Part shown: piece after piece, positions 45,324 through 57,000 of the stretch
Position numbering within the stretch: the first letter of the stretch is position 1
Layout: every line of letters starts with the position of its first letter
Source of the DNA: Macrobrachium rosenbergii
Taxonomy: Eukaryota; Arthropoda; Malacostraca; Decapoda; Palaemonidae
Assembly (NCBI RefSeq): GCF_040412425.1
Contig: NC_089763.1
Span: 53,426,087-53,490,086 of the forward strand
Direction: 5' to 3'
Length of the DNA: 64,000 nt
Notes under the pieces: generated by a model
What the model saw: the letters and a program-made list of their open reading frames with translations, nothing else
Told to the model about the DNA's origin: nothing
The model's database searches: none
Position numbers and translations under genes: made by a program

Positions 45324-48280
45324 ATGCAAACCCAAAAATCATCTACTAAGCCTAAACCTCGCCCGGGTGTGAGAGAGCGATGTTGCAATTGCTTTCTCTC
45401 ACCCTTCAAGGTAGACCTGCACACCAATTGCACCAAATGCCGCAAGTGAGTGTGCTCAATGACTAATACTTGCCTTGAGTGTTGTGACTGGTCCCCGGAG
45501 CAGTGGGATGAGGTTTGCTGGGAAGAGGAAATCCAAGAAGGCTGCTTGTCCATCTTTGGAGGGGTACTCTGGCTATCCCTAGGTCTTCTAGGGAAACTAT
45601 TGGTGAGGGGCTTGATTGCACATCTTGGTGCCTCCAACCAGACCCCCGTTTCTACGGCATCAGTAACTGGGACTACAGTTTCAGTTATGGAATCTAAGGC
45701 CGCCTTGACAACAGTCATAGCTGCCTCGGTCATTCATCCAGTCCCATCAACATTGACGCACCCTCCTATGTCTCCTGACGTTAAGGATCTTCTCCTGGAC
45801 GAACTGATGAAACGGTATAAGTGTGAGAGGACGTCGAGGAAGAGACTCCGTTCCCCTTCGACATCAACAGTATCTTCTCCACTGGCTTGCACCTTCTTCT
45901 GAGAGTCCCGTTAGGCGGACAGGCCCAGAGAGGAAGAAGGTGGTGGCTCTAGACCATAAGAAGAATCTTTCCCCTTCTGAGGGCCCCATTAGGCGAACAG
46001 ACCCGAAAGGGGGAAGGGCGGCGGCTCTAGACCATGAAAAAGCCTATGGGCCCTCTCACAAGTGTCTTGTAATCTGGAACAAGCACGAAGATCTCTCTAC
46101 AACTCTCCCCTGTCCCAGGATGGGGAACCTGTCTCTCGGGTGTTCTCGGACATCTGGAGCGAGGAGTACAACTCTCCCCTGTCCCAGGACAGGGGACCCG
46201 CATCTCGGGTATCTCCGGACATCTGAGGTGCAGAATGTTCCTATCCTGTCTTAGAACAGGAGACCCGCACCTCGGGTGGCCCCGGACATCCAAAGCGCGG
46301 AAGCAGTGTGCCCTGGGACCAGCCATGACACGGCTGATGTCCAGGGCACCAGTACCAGACACCATCTGATGCCCAGTAAAGGTCCTCCTTCCGTACAGAG
46401 CTCCAAGGTTACGACCTGGAGGCTCATTCCTATCACAGTAGCAACGTTGTCTGGGGGATACTCTCACATCCTGCTTGATCCACACTCATGGGTCTCCTCG
46501 ACCCGTGCCCCCGAAGGTTCTTACCTCTGGGCTCCAATGGACCAGCGCTGCTACAAAAAGCATTCATGGTCCCTGGACCAAGACGTGGCCTACAATGAGA
46601 GAGCGGGTGTGCAACGTCACCCCGACCCAGGATGTGGTTTCATCGAGCCATGACTTGGATGTTTGGAGGATCGGGTCCCAAGTCAGCGATGCCAACCCCA
46701 GGGTTTGTAAACTAGATAGACCAGTACAGGTCTCGGCCTCAAAGAAAAGTCCTGCATGTCAGGACAGACCATGTTTGCGCATGGCAAGGCGCGATCATTC
46801 TCTCTCCTGGATACCCCCTGCGTGCACTTGCATGTGTGCTATCCCAGGGACAACCCCCGTTCACCATCGTGTGATGGGAGTTCTCCCACACCTGTAAATT
46901 GATCGTCACCGCGGGTTGACAATTGTTCACGGCCTTCCTCTCCTGCCAAGGCTTCAGCCTGCGGAAGATCAACAAAGGGTGCTAGGCCCCTCTCACTGGT
47001 TCATTCAACCTCCTGGGGCTATACAGGGAGCTGTGAAATGCACTAGACTCGGGTTGGCGGTTAGGATTTGGCCTCCCATCGCATCCCTTCGTACGCCTCT
47101 GATGAAGGCCCCTCGCCCACAGAAAGAACAACTCAGGAGGACTGTGTCTTGGAAGGGACGGAAGGTCCTCTCCCCGAGGATGCGGATACCCAAGCTGCAG
47201 AGTTCCTACATTGAGATTGTTAAACTGATCCACCAGTGCAAAAGCCTCGGAAACAAGACCCTGGCTGATGAGGGAGTTGTTCCTTCGGGCCTCGAAGCCC
47301 TGGTCGGGCCCCTCAGGGAATCCTTACCATCAATAGAGCTGCCATAGTTGAAGCTTGCAGAATCAGTCCTGGGTCAGGTGAATTCTCTCGTCTCTGGAAG
47401 GGAGAACTCACTTCGAGCCAGCCACTTGTTTAAGCTGCTTCCTCCACCACTCCCTCGTCAGAAGAAATTTTACAAACCATCAAAGAGGTCGATCCTGACT
47501 GCACAGATCGACTTGGACTTAGTTTGTCTCAGTCCAGGTCTGTCATTAGAGCAACTCCAAGTGGAAAACATCCTCTCTCATCAGGAGTCAGCCACATAGG
47601 AAACAACTGCCATGGCACGTTTCAAGCAGTCTCTTGGACCAACCACTGGTTTACATCAGTAGCCAAGGTTATCACTTCCCCTTCTTCACTCCCCAACGAG
47701 GCAATGGGTAACCTTAACAGACTGTTCCTGTCTGGAGGTAAGACCATTACTTAACTTGCCCATCAGACAGCTAACCTATGGGCAAACTTGATCTTTAGAA
47801 GAGGCGAGACATAGCTCTCTGCCGAGTCCTGAAGTTTGTAAGTCCTGAGTCAGTCTTAACCTTAAGGAACGGACCTTTCCTGGGTTCTACTTCTCTCTCT
47901 GACAGAACAAGTGGACGCCGCAGTGGATCGTTGAAGGGCAGATGACAATGACCGCCTTGTCCACCCCGCAGTGGCAAAAACCTCAGAGCCTTCACGCACC
48001 GCTGCAGCCCAACACTCGAGTCTGGCTGGCCCTTCTGCAGGTCCTAGGAAAGCACAAATCCCTAAGGCCCCTCGCAAGAATACCCAGCCTTCTTCAGCCC
48101 CCGTCAGGAAGGGTGCAAGGCAGCACCCTTTCTGTTCCTCTACCCAACCAGGGAGAGGAGGTAGGGGGAAGAAGGGAGGAGGATGCTAGGGGCAGTGTTC
48201 CCCTCCATTTGGTGCCAATGGTGGGGGGTGCCTGTCGAGCCATTGGGCAACATGGCAGCGACACGGAGATGAGTCCTGGG
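45324..48280 (+). pseudogene. DIRS E gag-like protein, several frameshifts
   Basis: ATG 45324 starts MQTQKSSTKPKPRPGVRER, then Cys-rich CCNCFLSPFKVDLHTNCTKC, a TGA stop at 45448, and CSMTNTCLECCDWSPEQW in the same frame. The middle is Ser/Pro-rich with 79 bp and 68 bp tandem repeats (45909-46305). The C-terminal part carries the block with LSLEQLQVENILSHQESAT (about 47560), equivalent to the gag end of C and F, then Ser/Arg-rich sequence up to the RT start. Start chosen because the Cys motif begins about 20 codons later, as in copy D. Confidence 0.65.
45909..46305 (+). repeat. Tandem repeats in DIRS E gag (79 bp x2, ~68 bp x3)
   Basis: TTAGGCGGACAG / TTAGGCGAACAG at 45910 and 45989 mark a 79 bp duplication. 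CTCTCCCCTGTCCCAGGA at 46103 and 46172, and a diverged copy at about 46240, mark a 67-69 bp triplication encoding a repeated SPVPG-G--LSG peptide. Confidence 0.75.
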
Positions 48281-48282
48281 TA

Positions 48283-49700
48283 GTGAATGCCCTACGGGTG
48301 GGCTATTTACTCGCCTTCAAGTCTCCCCCACCCCTCACCAATCTTCCAGTCTGTCAGAACGAGGTGAAGGCAGTGCTGAAGAAGGGCTCTGTGGAAGTCG
48401 TGGCATACCAGTCTCCAGGCTTTTACAGCAGGATCTTTCTCATGGAGAAAGCATCAGGGGGATGGAGACCGGTCATAGACCTGTCAGCTTTGAATCGATT
48501 TCTTCGACAGACTCGATTCAACATGGAAATGACTTGGTCAGTTCTGGCAGTCATCAGGGAGTCCAACTTCATGATTATGGAGGATCTGCAAGATGTGTAT
48601 TTCCAGATACCCATCCATCAGTCCTCTTGCAAGTACCTCCACTTTATCCTCAACATGACGGTGTATCAATTCAGGACACTTTGCTTCGAGCTATCAGCCA
48701 CTCCACAGATGATCACAAGAGTGTTCGCCTGTTTCAACTTTGGCCCATTCGCATGGGATATGTCTTCTGAGGTATCTCGACAATTGGCTAATCCTGGCAA
48801 ACTCTCGTTTTGAGGTTGCTCCAGGACAGAGACTGTCTTCTCAATTTTTGTCGCAGCCTAGGCATTCTGATAAATCTCAAAAAGTCAGACTTCGTACCCA
48901 AGCAGAGGATAAAGTACCTGGGCATGCTGATATATACAGTAGCAGTGAGAATCTTTCCATCAGACTCCCTTATCAGCAAGTTCAAGGAGACAGTGCAGTT
49001 ATTCCTGTCCCGACAGAAACAACCAGCTCGAATATGGCAAGTCGTTCTCGGTCACCTGTCGTCTTTGGAGAAGCTGGTCCCTCATGGGCAATTTCACCTT
49101 CGCTCCCTCCAGTGGAGTATGAAGGAGTTCTGGTCTCAAGCAAAGGATCCGCCGTCCCTTCCCATTCCTCTCTCGAGAGAAGTGAGACGGGACCCAGCCT
49201 GGTGGCTAGGTGTCAGAGACCTCACAATAGGAGTCCAACTTCACACTTCCCCTCCCGAGATGCTTCTGTTTTCGGACACCTCAGGGGAAGGATGGGGCGC
49301 ACACCTGTATTTATTAATATCAGGTGTGTGGAATCAGAACGAAAAGCACTTGCACATCAACATCCTGGAGCTCAAGGCAGCCTTTCTGGCTCTCCAGGAG
49401 TTCCAGGATTGAGTAGAGGGGCACTCTGTGGTACTCATGAGTGACAAACCAAAGTAGTGGCTTACGTCAACAAACAAGGGGGACTAGTGTCTCTCCAACT
49501 TCATCACTTGATGGTCAAGTGCAAGAGTGGGCAATAGCACACACGGTGGAGTTGTTAGCCAGATGTATTCCAGGCAAAAAGAGTGTAGTGGCAGACAAAC
49601 TCAGCTGTCAGGGTCAAGTGATAGGGACAGAATGGTCTATACACCCAGGCATCATGGAAAGATTGTTCAATCTGTGGGAACAACCAGTGATAGACTTCTT
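48283..49700 (+). pseudogene. DIRS E reverse transcriptase / RNase H
   Basis: Clean frame 48283-48813: RVGYLLAFKSPPPLTNLPV, YQSPGFYSRIFLMEKASGG, VIDLSALNRFLRQTRF, the palm DLQDVYFQIPIHQSSCKYL (usual Lys and Ala replaced), then a frameshift. The catalytic box at 48773-48784 reads YLDN instead of YLDD. The third frame gives KQRIKYLGMLIYT, LGHLSSLEKLVPHGQ and RNase H LLFSDTSGEGWGAHLYLL, HINILELKAAFLALQEF. VAYVNKQGG and AIAHTVELLARCIPG follow in another frame. Three frame switches and the YLDN change argue against activity. Confidence 0.8.
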
Positions 49701-50149
49701 TGCAACATGGCACAACAGGAAGTTGCTGGTGTTTTGCTCAGTTGTCACGGATCCTTGGGCTGCGGCGGAGGATGCCTTTCAGCACCGTGGGATAATCTTG
49801 ATGTGTATGCTTGTCCTCTGTTGTCTTATTCATCAAGTGATCAACAGGGTAATGATCACCCTGAACCTCAGAATGACCCTGGTGGCTCCCAAATGGCTGC
49901 ATTCCAAGTGGTATCCAGACCTGCTGGCTCTACTATCCACGGCACTGAGAGAAATCCCCCCGTGGCACAACCTCCTTTGTCAACCCTATGTAGAGAGGTT
50001 CCACCAGTCTGTAAAGTTCCTATCCCTTCACGGCTGGAGACTATCCAGCTTTTCTTGCTGAACAGCATTGGAGATGTCCGGATATCTGCAGAAATCCTCT
50101 GCAGATGTCTATCAAGGGAAATGGGCCATCTTCTGTGGTTGGTGTTGTG

Positions 50150-51195
50150 AAAGGGGTTTCTCTCCGGTGGGAGCTACTGTTTAGCAGGTGGTGGACTTTC
50201 TAGTCTTTCTTCGCCGAGAGGAGCATCTCTCTGTCTCAGCAATTAAGGGCTACGGAGTCACCCTGGGCATAGTTATATGCCGAAAAGACATAGATCTCTC
50301 TTCCTCATGGTAAATCTCCATGCTGATGAGAAGTTTCGAAATGTCTTTCCCTCCCAGGGAACTCAGGCCCCGTGAGTGGGATGTGACTCTTGTCCTTCAC
50401 AGCCTGACTCGTGCACCTTGCAAGCCTCTGCGAGTCTCGTCAGACAGGGATCTGACCCTCAAGCCTGTATTTCTGCTTTATTTCTTATAACATTAAACAC
50501 TCGAGGGGATGGAGATCTGTTTTGTTCGAACTTATCCCAGAAGTCATGGCGAAGATTCAGAATCCGTCAGTCTCTAACACCAAATTCGAGTCCTTTTCGA
50601 TCCCTTCCCTAGAGGACTTTGTAGGTACTTATCCAGAAGAGATGCTACTTTGCCCAGTTAGAGTGCTGCAGTGCTACTTTAAAAGGAGTCAGCAACTCAG
50701 CTGCGAGTGTCGACGACTTTTTGTTAGCACTGGCAAGGCCAAGAACACAATATCTTTTTGGCAACGTGAGACTATCAAGAGGGCATACTCAATGTCAAAC
50801 GAGGAGGACTTGAGTACGTTCTGGCCCAGAGCTCACGAAGTTAGGGGCATTGTGCCCTCCCTCGCGTTCAAGACCCATTCGGTATATCAGGTACTGAGAG
50901 CAGGAGTGTGGTCGCGTCAGATGATGTTTGCCTCCTTTTACTTAAGGACATTGCCCATAGGTCCTTGGATATATTTTCCTTGGGTCCTGTGGTGGCTGCT
51001 CAACAAGTTGTGTAGCTCATCCAGTTTCCCTAGTGGGACAGGTAGCATCTGGTCTAAGATGTATGGTAGTAGAAGTGAAAGTGTGTGTGTGTTACTGGCC
51101 TCCCTCCTTTCTCCTTCTCCTACCTTCCTCTCATGGCAGGCAGAGGATAGGTTTCCAGACCAACATATGCTGGACAGACACAGATGCAGGTGAGT
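50150..51195 (+). pseudogene. DIRS E tyrosine recombinase
   Basis: The N-terminal SAM-like part is decayed (VDFLVFLRREEHLSVSAIKG, about 50190-50250). The catalytic half is one open frame at 50522-51193: FESFSIPSLEDFVGTYPEE, LLCPVRVLQCYF, FWPRAHEVRGIVPSLAF (His and Arg of the RHRY tetrad), VWSRQMMFASFYLRT (Tyr candidate nucleophile), and a tail WVLWWLLNKLC. This is the best kept recombinase domain in the window. The first tetrad Arg is not obvious by eye. Confidence 0.75.
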
Positions 51196-51484
51196 GATCA
51201 GCCTTTCTATTTTTTCATTGTTATGATCTGATAGAAGCATATTGTGCCCTCTCTCTAGCAAGAGGAGAGAGGGATAGACAGTAAAACTAACCCATTACTT
51301 ATCTTAGCTTTATTGTCTGTTGCAATGTTCTTTCAAGCCTTTTTTGGAGTAATGTTGCTTTCAGACCCGTTACTTTGAAAAGCCCAGAAGCCTGACAGTC
51401 GAGCACACTTTTGTTTCCCTGATCAGAGGCATGGGACTGATTCCTCTGCTTGACATTGTTAGGAAGCCTGCTCAGATCCTCCCA

Positions 51485-51830
51485 CCAATCAGTAGGTCTT
51501 CCTATGTAAAGACCAATGGTTTGTTTTTGCATGGGAACAAATGACAAATTTTAAATGTAATTTGTATTTTTCCTAACATACAAACCTGAGGTCTTTACAT
51601 AAACTGCCCACCTCTAGCCATCTCTCATTCTGTTACCTGGGCTATAGCCTAAGGCAAGTGGTTACACGACTCAGCGAAGGGAGGCAGTGAGGGTACCCCT
51701 CGTCTCCCCCACCAGTAGTAAAGCTACCTTACAACCTTGTTGTGTAGAATATCCTGCTCCTGGCTTGCGCTGAAGGTAATTCCTATGTAAAGACCTCAGG
51801 TTTGTATATAGGAAAAATACAAATTACTTT
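51485..51830 (+). repeat. DIRS E ICR and right ITR
   Basis: 51490-51540 is the complement of the left outer end (GGTTTGT...GGGAACAAA). 51545-51600 is the complement of the right outer end at about 51786-51836. The right ITR proper is 51640-51830. This is the same two-part ICR as in copy A although the sequences are unrelated. Confidence 0.8.
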
Positions 51831-51839
51831 TAAAATTGG

Positions 51840-52839
51840 TAATTTCTTTATCTCTTCTTTTATATTCTTATTACCTGATTTCTCAGGAGAAATTTCCTGG
51901 ATGCTATTAAAAATGTCACTATTATAGGACTAAATCAAAATCACATACATAGGCTGCGCACGCATCAGTTGCAATGAAAGGGCAAGTGGCATTGTAAATC
52001 TTAAGCAGAAATGAACTGAGATATGGCATCTTGGCTATGCCTGGACTTTACAATGTGGTGGTTCCCACTCTTTGCTGCTTAATAAATTTCACTGGTATCA
52101 TAACCTTACTAGCCCTGAGAGTTAGAGGTATTATTTTATAAGTTGCCAATACACGATATGAAATTGTAACCAACATTTTTGAAAAGAGCTCTTCATTCTT
52201 GCTATTTTGAACCCCATAAACAATATGCTCAAATGATAAATGAAAAAAAAAAATTAATCAAATTACGGCTTATAAGGAAAGACAATACCGAACGGCCCCT
52301 GTCCTCTATGTGCAAATGATAAATAAAAAAAAAATTAATCAAATTATGATTTATAAGGTAAGACAATACTGGACAGGCCAACCCCCCATGGCTTATACAA
52401 CAAAATTGTAACCTGTAAATACCCCTAGGTTACATTAGGTTGGTATTTTTAGGTTCTTTTAGTGCCCTATCATTTCCTAGCCATTTTTGCATGAAAAACC
52501 CAAAAATGGCTTTTCATGCAAAAAAAGCTGGCTGGAGTCTTATTGGCAACTTAAAAATTTTACTGAGTTAGGGATGGGAGTTTTGCCAGAAGCCCACAAT
52601 TCTACCCACTGAATTGTCAGCAACAGTTGCTTAGTTCTCTAGGACATTATGAACCAGTCCCTTTGCCTCTGATGAATGACCTTCAAACAAGAACACCTAG
52701 CCTGCCCTTCTCTATACTGTCAAGCACTCACATGTCTCCGTTGGAATTTCCATTGTTTAACCTTATGATAACCTTGCCTCAAGCATTTCCAATTCATCAC
52801 TAGGACATCTTTTTGCCCAAAATGTTAACTAGGTAGAAC
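51840..52839. other. Unclassified spacer with 83 bp tandem duplication and hairpin
   Basis: No gene seen. AAATGATAAAT...AAAAATTAATCAAATTA at 52231 recurs at 52314 (83 bp unit). TTTTGCATGAAAA (52485-52497) and TTTTCATGCAAAA (52511-52523) form a perfect 13 bp inverted repeat with a 13 bp loop. Confidence 0.55.
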
Positions 52840-53932
52840 CAGGGCCGTATCTAGCTTTGTGGGGGCCCTAGGCAAGATGCTATTTGGGGGCCCTAGATGA
52901 TAGGTAGGTAGGTACTTCATAATTATATCCCCGAGGGATTTGTCAAACTGTGAAGAAGTGATTCCTAGCCCTTTAGATGGTCTACTAAGATGCAAGAAAC
53001 TATTACACTTCACATTTATTTATTTCACATCTATTTCAAAGTGCAAAGATAATAAATAAAAACCAACACTTAAAATAATGGTTAATTAACATCACAGTCA
53101 CACACCAGGCAACTAATAGTCACATTATTCTTCAGTAACAATATAATTGTCCTCCAAAGTCTCTGCTGTAGTACTTTTTATTCATAGTCTTCAATGATGT
53201 CCTCACTATGACACCTGCTTGCCCACCTCATAGTTGATGCTAATTATTGCAAGACCAGTGAATGACTGATCCTGTCCCATGGAAGACCGCAAGTCTTGAT
53301 GAGCTTCAACTTTGAGAAGCTCTTCCTCTGCTGAGGAGCCACAATCATGGTAAGTGCAGGCGATTCTCAGCCCAGCCCACAGATTGGGATTGGTTCCTCC
53401 AAATGTTTTTGTGGATAAGGTGAGGAGCTCAGAGGCAGTCATGTCATATCTGAGGTAACCTTGTAGGATTTTGACACTTCCACAGCCAGTTCCTTTCCAT
53501 CAGTCACTTTCATTTCCAATGCTTAATGTCATGCAGAGGATTGTCACACTGGTTGCTCAATGCCTGATCATCCAGTTTTTTGAAATTGAGCAGCACTTCA
53601 GATCTGTCTCTCACTTCACCCAGTATTTTAAACCTATCAGTTAAGGATTCAATGGCTGTGTCAACAACAACATTAAAGAATGTTGCTTCTAGCCTCTTCA
53701 TGGCATCTGCAATGGGGTCATCTGGGGCTTCATAAGCAAAGTGCTTTTTTGTGCTTCTTAATCTTTTCTCTTTGAGTACAGCCTCTACATTCATTTCCTC
53801 ACACATGTCTTTAGCAGAGGCCTGAGCTGAAGCAAAGCCAGTTCTTCTGTAGTTAGTCAGAGATGTTTTTGCTTTAGTGAGGAGATCAACTGCACATCAA
53901 GCTGCATTTGAGGTAGGGGCTTGGGGTAGATC
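52840..53932 (-). mobile_element. hAT transposon remnant, 3' end
   Basis: A terminal-repeat-like start CAGGGCCGTATCTAG at 52840 and, on the minus strand from 53932 to 53206, the C-terminal part of a hAT transposase. The coding stretch is cut at 53932 where a different repeat (AAGCTGGCTGTCCACGGTGA) begins. A similar end in opposite orientation is at 63407-63421. Confidence 0.65.
53206..53932 (-). pseudogene. hAT transposase C-terminal fragment (ZMYM/DUF4371-like)
   Basis: From 53900 the minus strand reads LTKAKTSLTNYRRTGFASAQ and then LKEKRLRSTKKHFAYEAPDD followed by helices (DRFKILGEVRDRSEVLLNF). After a frame change, AEEELLKVEAHQDLRSSMGQ then LAIISINYE matches the hAT dimerisation motif (usually SFSKLK-IK--LRSSM---RL--LA-LSIE). 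Stops and frameshifts occur between the two. The order and the RSSM-type motif support ZMYM-like hAT transposases of animals. Confidence 0.75.
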
Positions 53933-54060
53933 TAAGCTGGCTGTCCACGGTGAGCTAGGCTATGGCAGTTGACGTTTTCTATAGAACTTTACCTGCTGAA
54001 CAAGAATTTAAAGTAATATTTTGTTGCTCGGCTGTAATTAAGCTGTAAATTACCTTAGAA
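53932..54060. repeat. Unclassified repeat X, copy 1
   Basis: Starts AAGCTGGCTGTCCACGGTGA and includes TGCTGAACAAGAATTTAAAG. Direct partial copies occur at 61241-61325 and 61471-61590, and an inverted copy ends at 62148. It lies at the break in the hAT coding sequence. Confidence 0.65.
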
Positions 54061-54231
54061 CTAATTAATGAGTAAAACCCTTTCGAGAATAGCTAACAAT
54101 GAGAGACCCATTGTTAGAGATTTGGGTTTTTGGTGGGGTAAATAACTTGGGGAAAGAGTTTGGTACCTTATTGTTGTATTTCCTGTTATATATGTCATTT
54201 GGAACACGAAAAATAACAATTAGAATTGCTT

Positions 54232-54490
54232 TCAGGCGTAGGCTGAAACGGCCGTTAAACTCTTGAGCAAGGTGGTTAGGCAGTAACTACCTCAGGTAGT
54301 AGAGGGATACCACTTCCTGCTTAGAGATGTCAGTATTCAGTTTGCTTTGGCCCAGGTACAGATTGAGGGTGGCATGAGGTGGGCATGGTAAAGGACCTCA
54401 GGTTTGTATAGTTAGGAAAAATGCAATTTACTTTTAAAAATTGTTATTTGTTCCGACTTGCAATATAAAACCCTCGGTCCTTACGTTGAG
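54232..54490 (-). repeat. DIRS H 3' ITR and ICR
   Basis: ITR core CTCTTGAGCAAGGTGGTTAG then AAAGGACCTCAGGTTTGTAT followed by AAAATTGTTATTTGTTCCGA and AACCCTCGGTCCTTACG, the complements of right and left outer ends. Confidence 0.7.
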
Positions 54491-54952
54491 ACTCACTGAT
54501 TGGAGGGAGGAATCCTGATAAGTCTGAACGGCTGGAGTTCACCACCTTGTCTTCCCTTCCTGGTCGTGACAGCGAGAGGAAAAACTACCTCTGACAAGAT
54601 GGGTTGTAAGAAACGCGGGATCAGTTGTCAGACTTCTGGGTCCTTTGCATGAAAGAGAAACGTCAGTTCATGCAAAGTAGGCCAGGAGAAGAATTTGACG
54701 TCGGATGGCAATAAGGCAAATACAACATTGGAGTTTATCTCATAGTGCAGTCTCCTTACTCCTTGCAAGAGGAAGGAGTGGGGTTGCTCTATTAACCTGA
54801 ACGGAAATAGAGCAGGGCTCCCGTTGTGTTAACTTACTCTGCCTCGTCGCCTGGTCCAGCTTATGCGGCATGTCCGCTCCTGCCCGTAGGAAGAGAGCCA
54901 GGATGGGGAGAGAAAGAAGAAGAGGCCAGTCACTCAACATTCATTCTCCCAA

Positions 54953-55753
54953 TCACAGCATGCAACATGGGCGGATGCAGCACCATGCAGGTGGGGAAGC
55001 TGGATAAGCTACACAGCGTTGAGAGATTAGCCACCAGGACAAGGAAAAAGTGTCAGGACTTGTGTGCAACATCCGGAGGTGAAGGGAGGTGAAGGTGACG
55101 TCTGTTGGGACCACACACCACTTCAGCACCTGTGGTACCGACATATTCTTCGAGATGCGAGGATGGATAAGCCATCGACTGTGGTCTCTGGTGAAGGCGA
55201 TATAAATGAGTAGTCGGCTGTAAGTACCTCCTTTGATGGCTTCCGCGAGAAGTCGGAGAGAATGTGTCGTAGACACTTCTTCCTTGGGAAAGACAGTACT
55301 AGCGAAAACGTTGACGACATCCAGGTTAGAAATGTCGAACCTTTCGTAAATGCCACAGCTCCCAATAAGGACAAAGTAGCAGAATGATCTGGGTGTCGAT
55401 ACAAAGTCAAGGAGGAGGGAACAGAGGACTCGAACCCGACGGTACGATACCCAGCTGGATTCGGAGTCACCTAGAGCATCAGAGAAGTCGAGTATGATCC
55501 CATCCCTGTTCCTTCCATCTTCTACATAGGGGCCAGGGTAAGATAGAGATGGACCTAAGAGACATATCTCTATCCAACGACTCGTAGGGTGAGTGCAGAG
55601 CATGGACAGGAACCTAAACAAAAGTCGCATGCCGCAGAGAAACGGATTCCTGGGAAGCATGACTGAAGAAGCTGCAGATCCGTAGCTAACTCTCGACTGA
55701 GGCAGAAGGCACACTTCAGATAGAAGACTAGGTCGCGAGACTACGTTCTTCAC
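54953..55753 (-). pseudogene. DIRS H tyrosine recombinase, diverged
   Basis: A 266-codon open frame that aligns by eye with F 21700-22270: ICLLGPSLSYPGPYVED-type start, SESSWVSYRRVRVLCSLLLD where F has FESLISSSLDFV in another frame, ISNLDVVNVFASTVFPKEEV (F: LNLDVFAFSLVLTLPRKKC), and ISKNMSVPQVLKW (F: PHIPEDSV). The conserved motifs are partly out of frame, so openness does not mean function. Confidence 0.55.
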
Positions 55754-56339
55754 AAATGAAGGGAAGAAGCAGTCCTCAGCGGAGAAAACGAGAAATCAGA
55801 CTTGACGAGCGACTCTGACCGAAGAAGTTCCGACAACGACACCTGGCGAAGACGGATCCAGTCCTGGGACAGTGTTGCGAAGGACTTCGGGGGTATCAGC
55901 TATATCGTTGCCGGCTGGCCTGTGCTTACGGGGGAAAGCTGGAAGAATCTCCCAGTCCTGAACACACAGGGATGTACTGCCTCAAGAACGCTTCTTGTGG
56001 CTGTAGGAGGATGGGTCAAGCGAATTCTTCTCGATGCCTCGGCAATCAGATGGATGAAGGCGAATCTTCCAGTATTTGTCTGTAACTCCGGGGTGAGCGC
56101 GTTCGTGAACCTCTAGCGAAGCGGACAAATACAGAGGAAAAAACGTCGATGTCCCGAGTTTTCACCAAAAGACAGCATGCCTCAACAGAGTGGCCCTGGT
56201 CTGTGTATGAGGGAGCGAGAAAACACTACCAACTTGTGTGCGGGGAGGCAACAGAAGGACAGTCCGGGATTTCTCGGTCAGCAATCTCTGCATGAATCTT
56301 CGTGAAGAAAGGATGAGCAGCATGTTCTGTCGATCCTCA

Positions 56340-57000
56340 AACCGAGGCCAGGCTTGCCTGCCAATACATCCCCGCAGAATGCATCTGGTTAACTGAGCTG
56401 TCGAGTGTGCAATAGAACAACACTCGAGTACCTCCTGGAAATGTCAGATGAAACAGGAGGAAAAAATGGTGCCTCTGTTTGTCGACAAATCCACTACTGT
56501 GGTTTTGTTGTTCAACAAAACCAGTGAGTGCACATAAAACCCATCCTGAGTTCTCGGACGGCCAAAATGCTGCCTGAGCCCAGGGCCATTGGCGAGAAGT
56601 ACTAATTGTCTGGAAGTCCCACAATTAGAATGAGTCTTTTACTGTGTGCGCCTGATATTCCTCAATCTGTGTGAATCCGTAAGTAGACACAAGATGTGAG
56701 AGGAATATGCAAGCATATTCGAAGGTTCCTTCAATCAAGCATTAGCCTAGCTCTTTCCTCATACATCGAAGAGGAAAGAATGGGGAAAAGGAAGCAGACT
56801 TCCATTTTCCACCATGGGGAAGCTTCTGCAAGATGACAGGATACCGAGGCAATTAGCTCTAGCTGGCTGGCATTTCCCGAATTGGGAGCACGGGAGAGGT
56901 GGTGGGATGAAAGTTCGATGGAAAGAATTGCCGAGACCTAAGGGAAATAGATACTTCTCCTGAAGGAATCCCATTCCCAGGTCTCGGCGTGTCACTACCA
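56340..57000 (-). pseudogene. DIRS H RT remnant and RNase H
   Basis: The RT start (MGFLQEKYLFPLGLGN, counterpart of LR-GYLLPF) at about 56985 is followed by ANCLGILSSCRSFPMVENGS (counterpart of IGHLSSLEKLVPHG), then RNase H pieces to FVDKQRHHFFL. The palm is missing exactly as in F and G. Confidence 0.6.

Larger units (their letters stand above)
45000..51840 (+). mobile_element. DIRS-type retrotransposon copy E, best structured copy
   Basis: About 6.8 kb, + strand, with left ITR (45008-45190), gag (from ATG 45324), RT/RNase H (48283-49700), tyrosine recombinase (50150-51190), ICR (about 51485-51600) and right ITR (51640-51830). ITR words match inverted (for example TTCTACACAACAAGGTTGT on the left, its complement on the right). 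Interrupted by frameshifts but without large deletions or insertions. No target duplication expected or seen. Confidence 0.85.
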
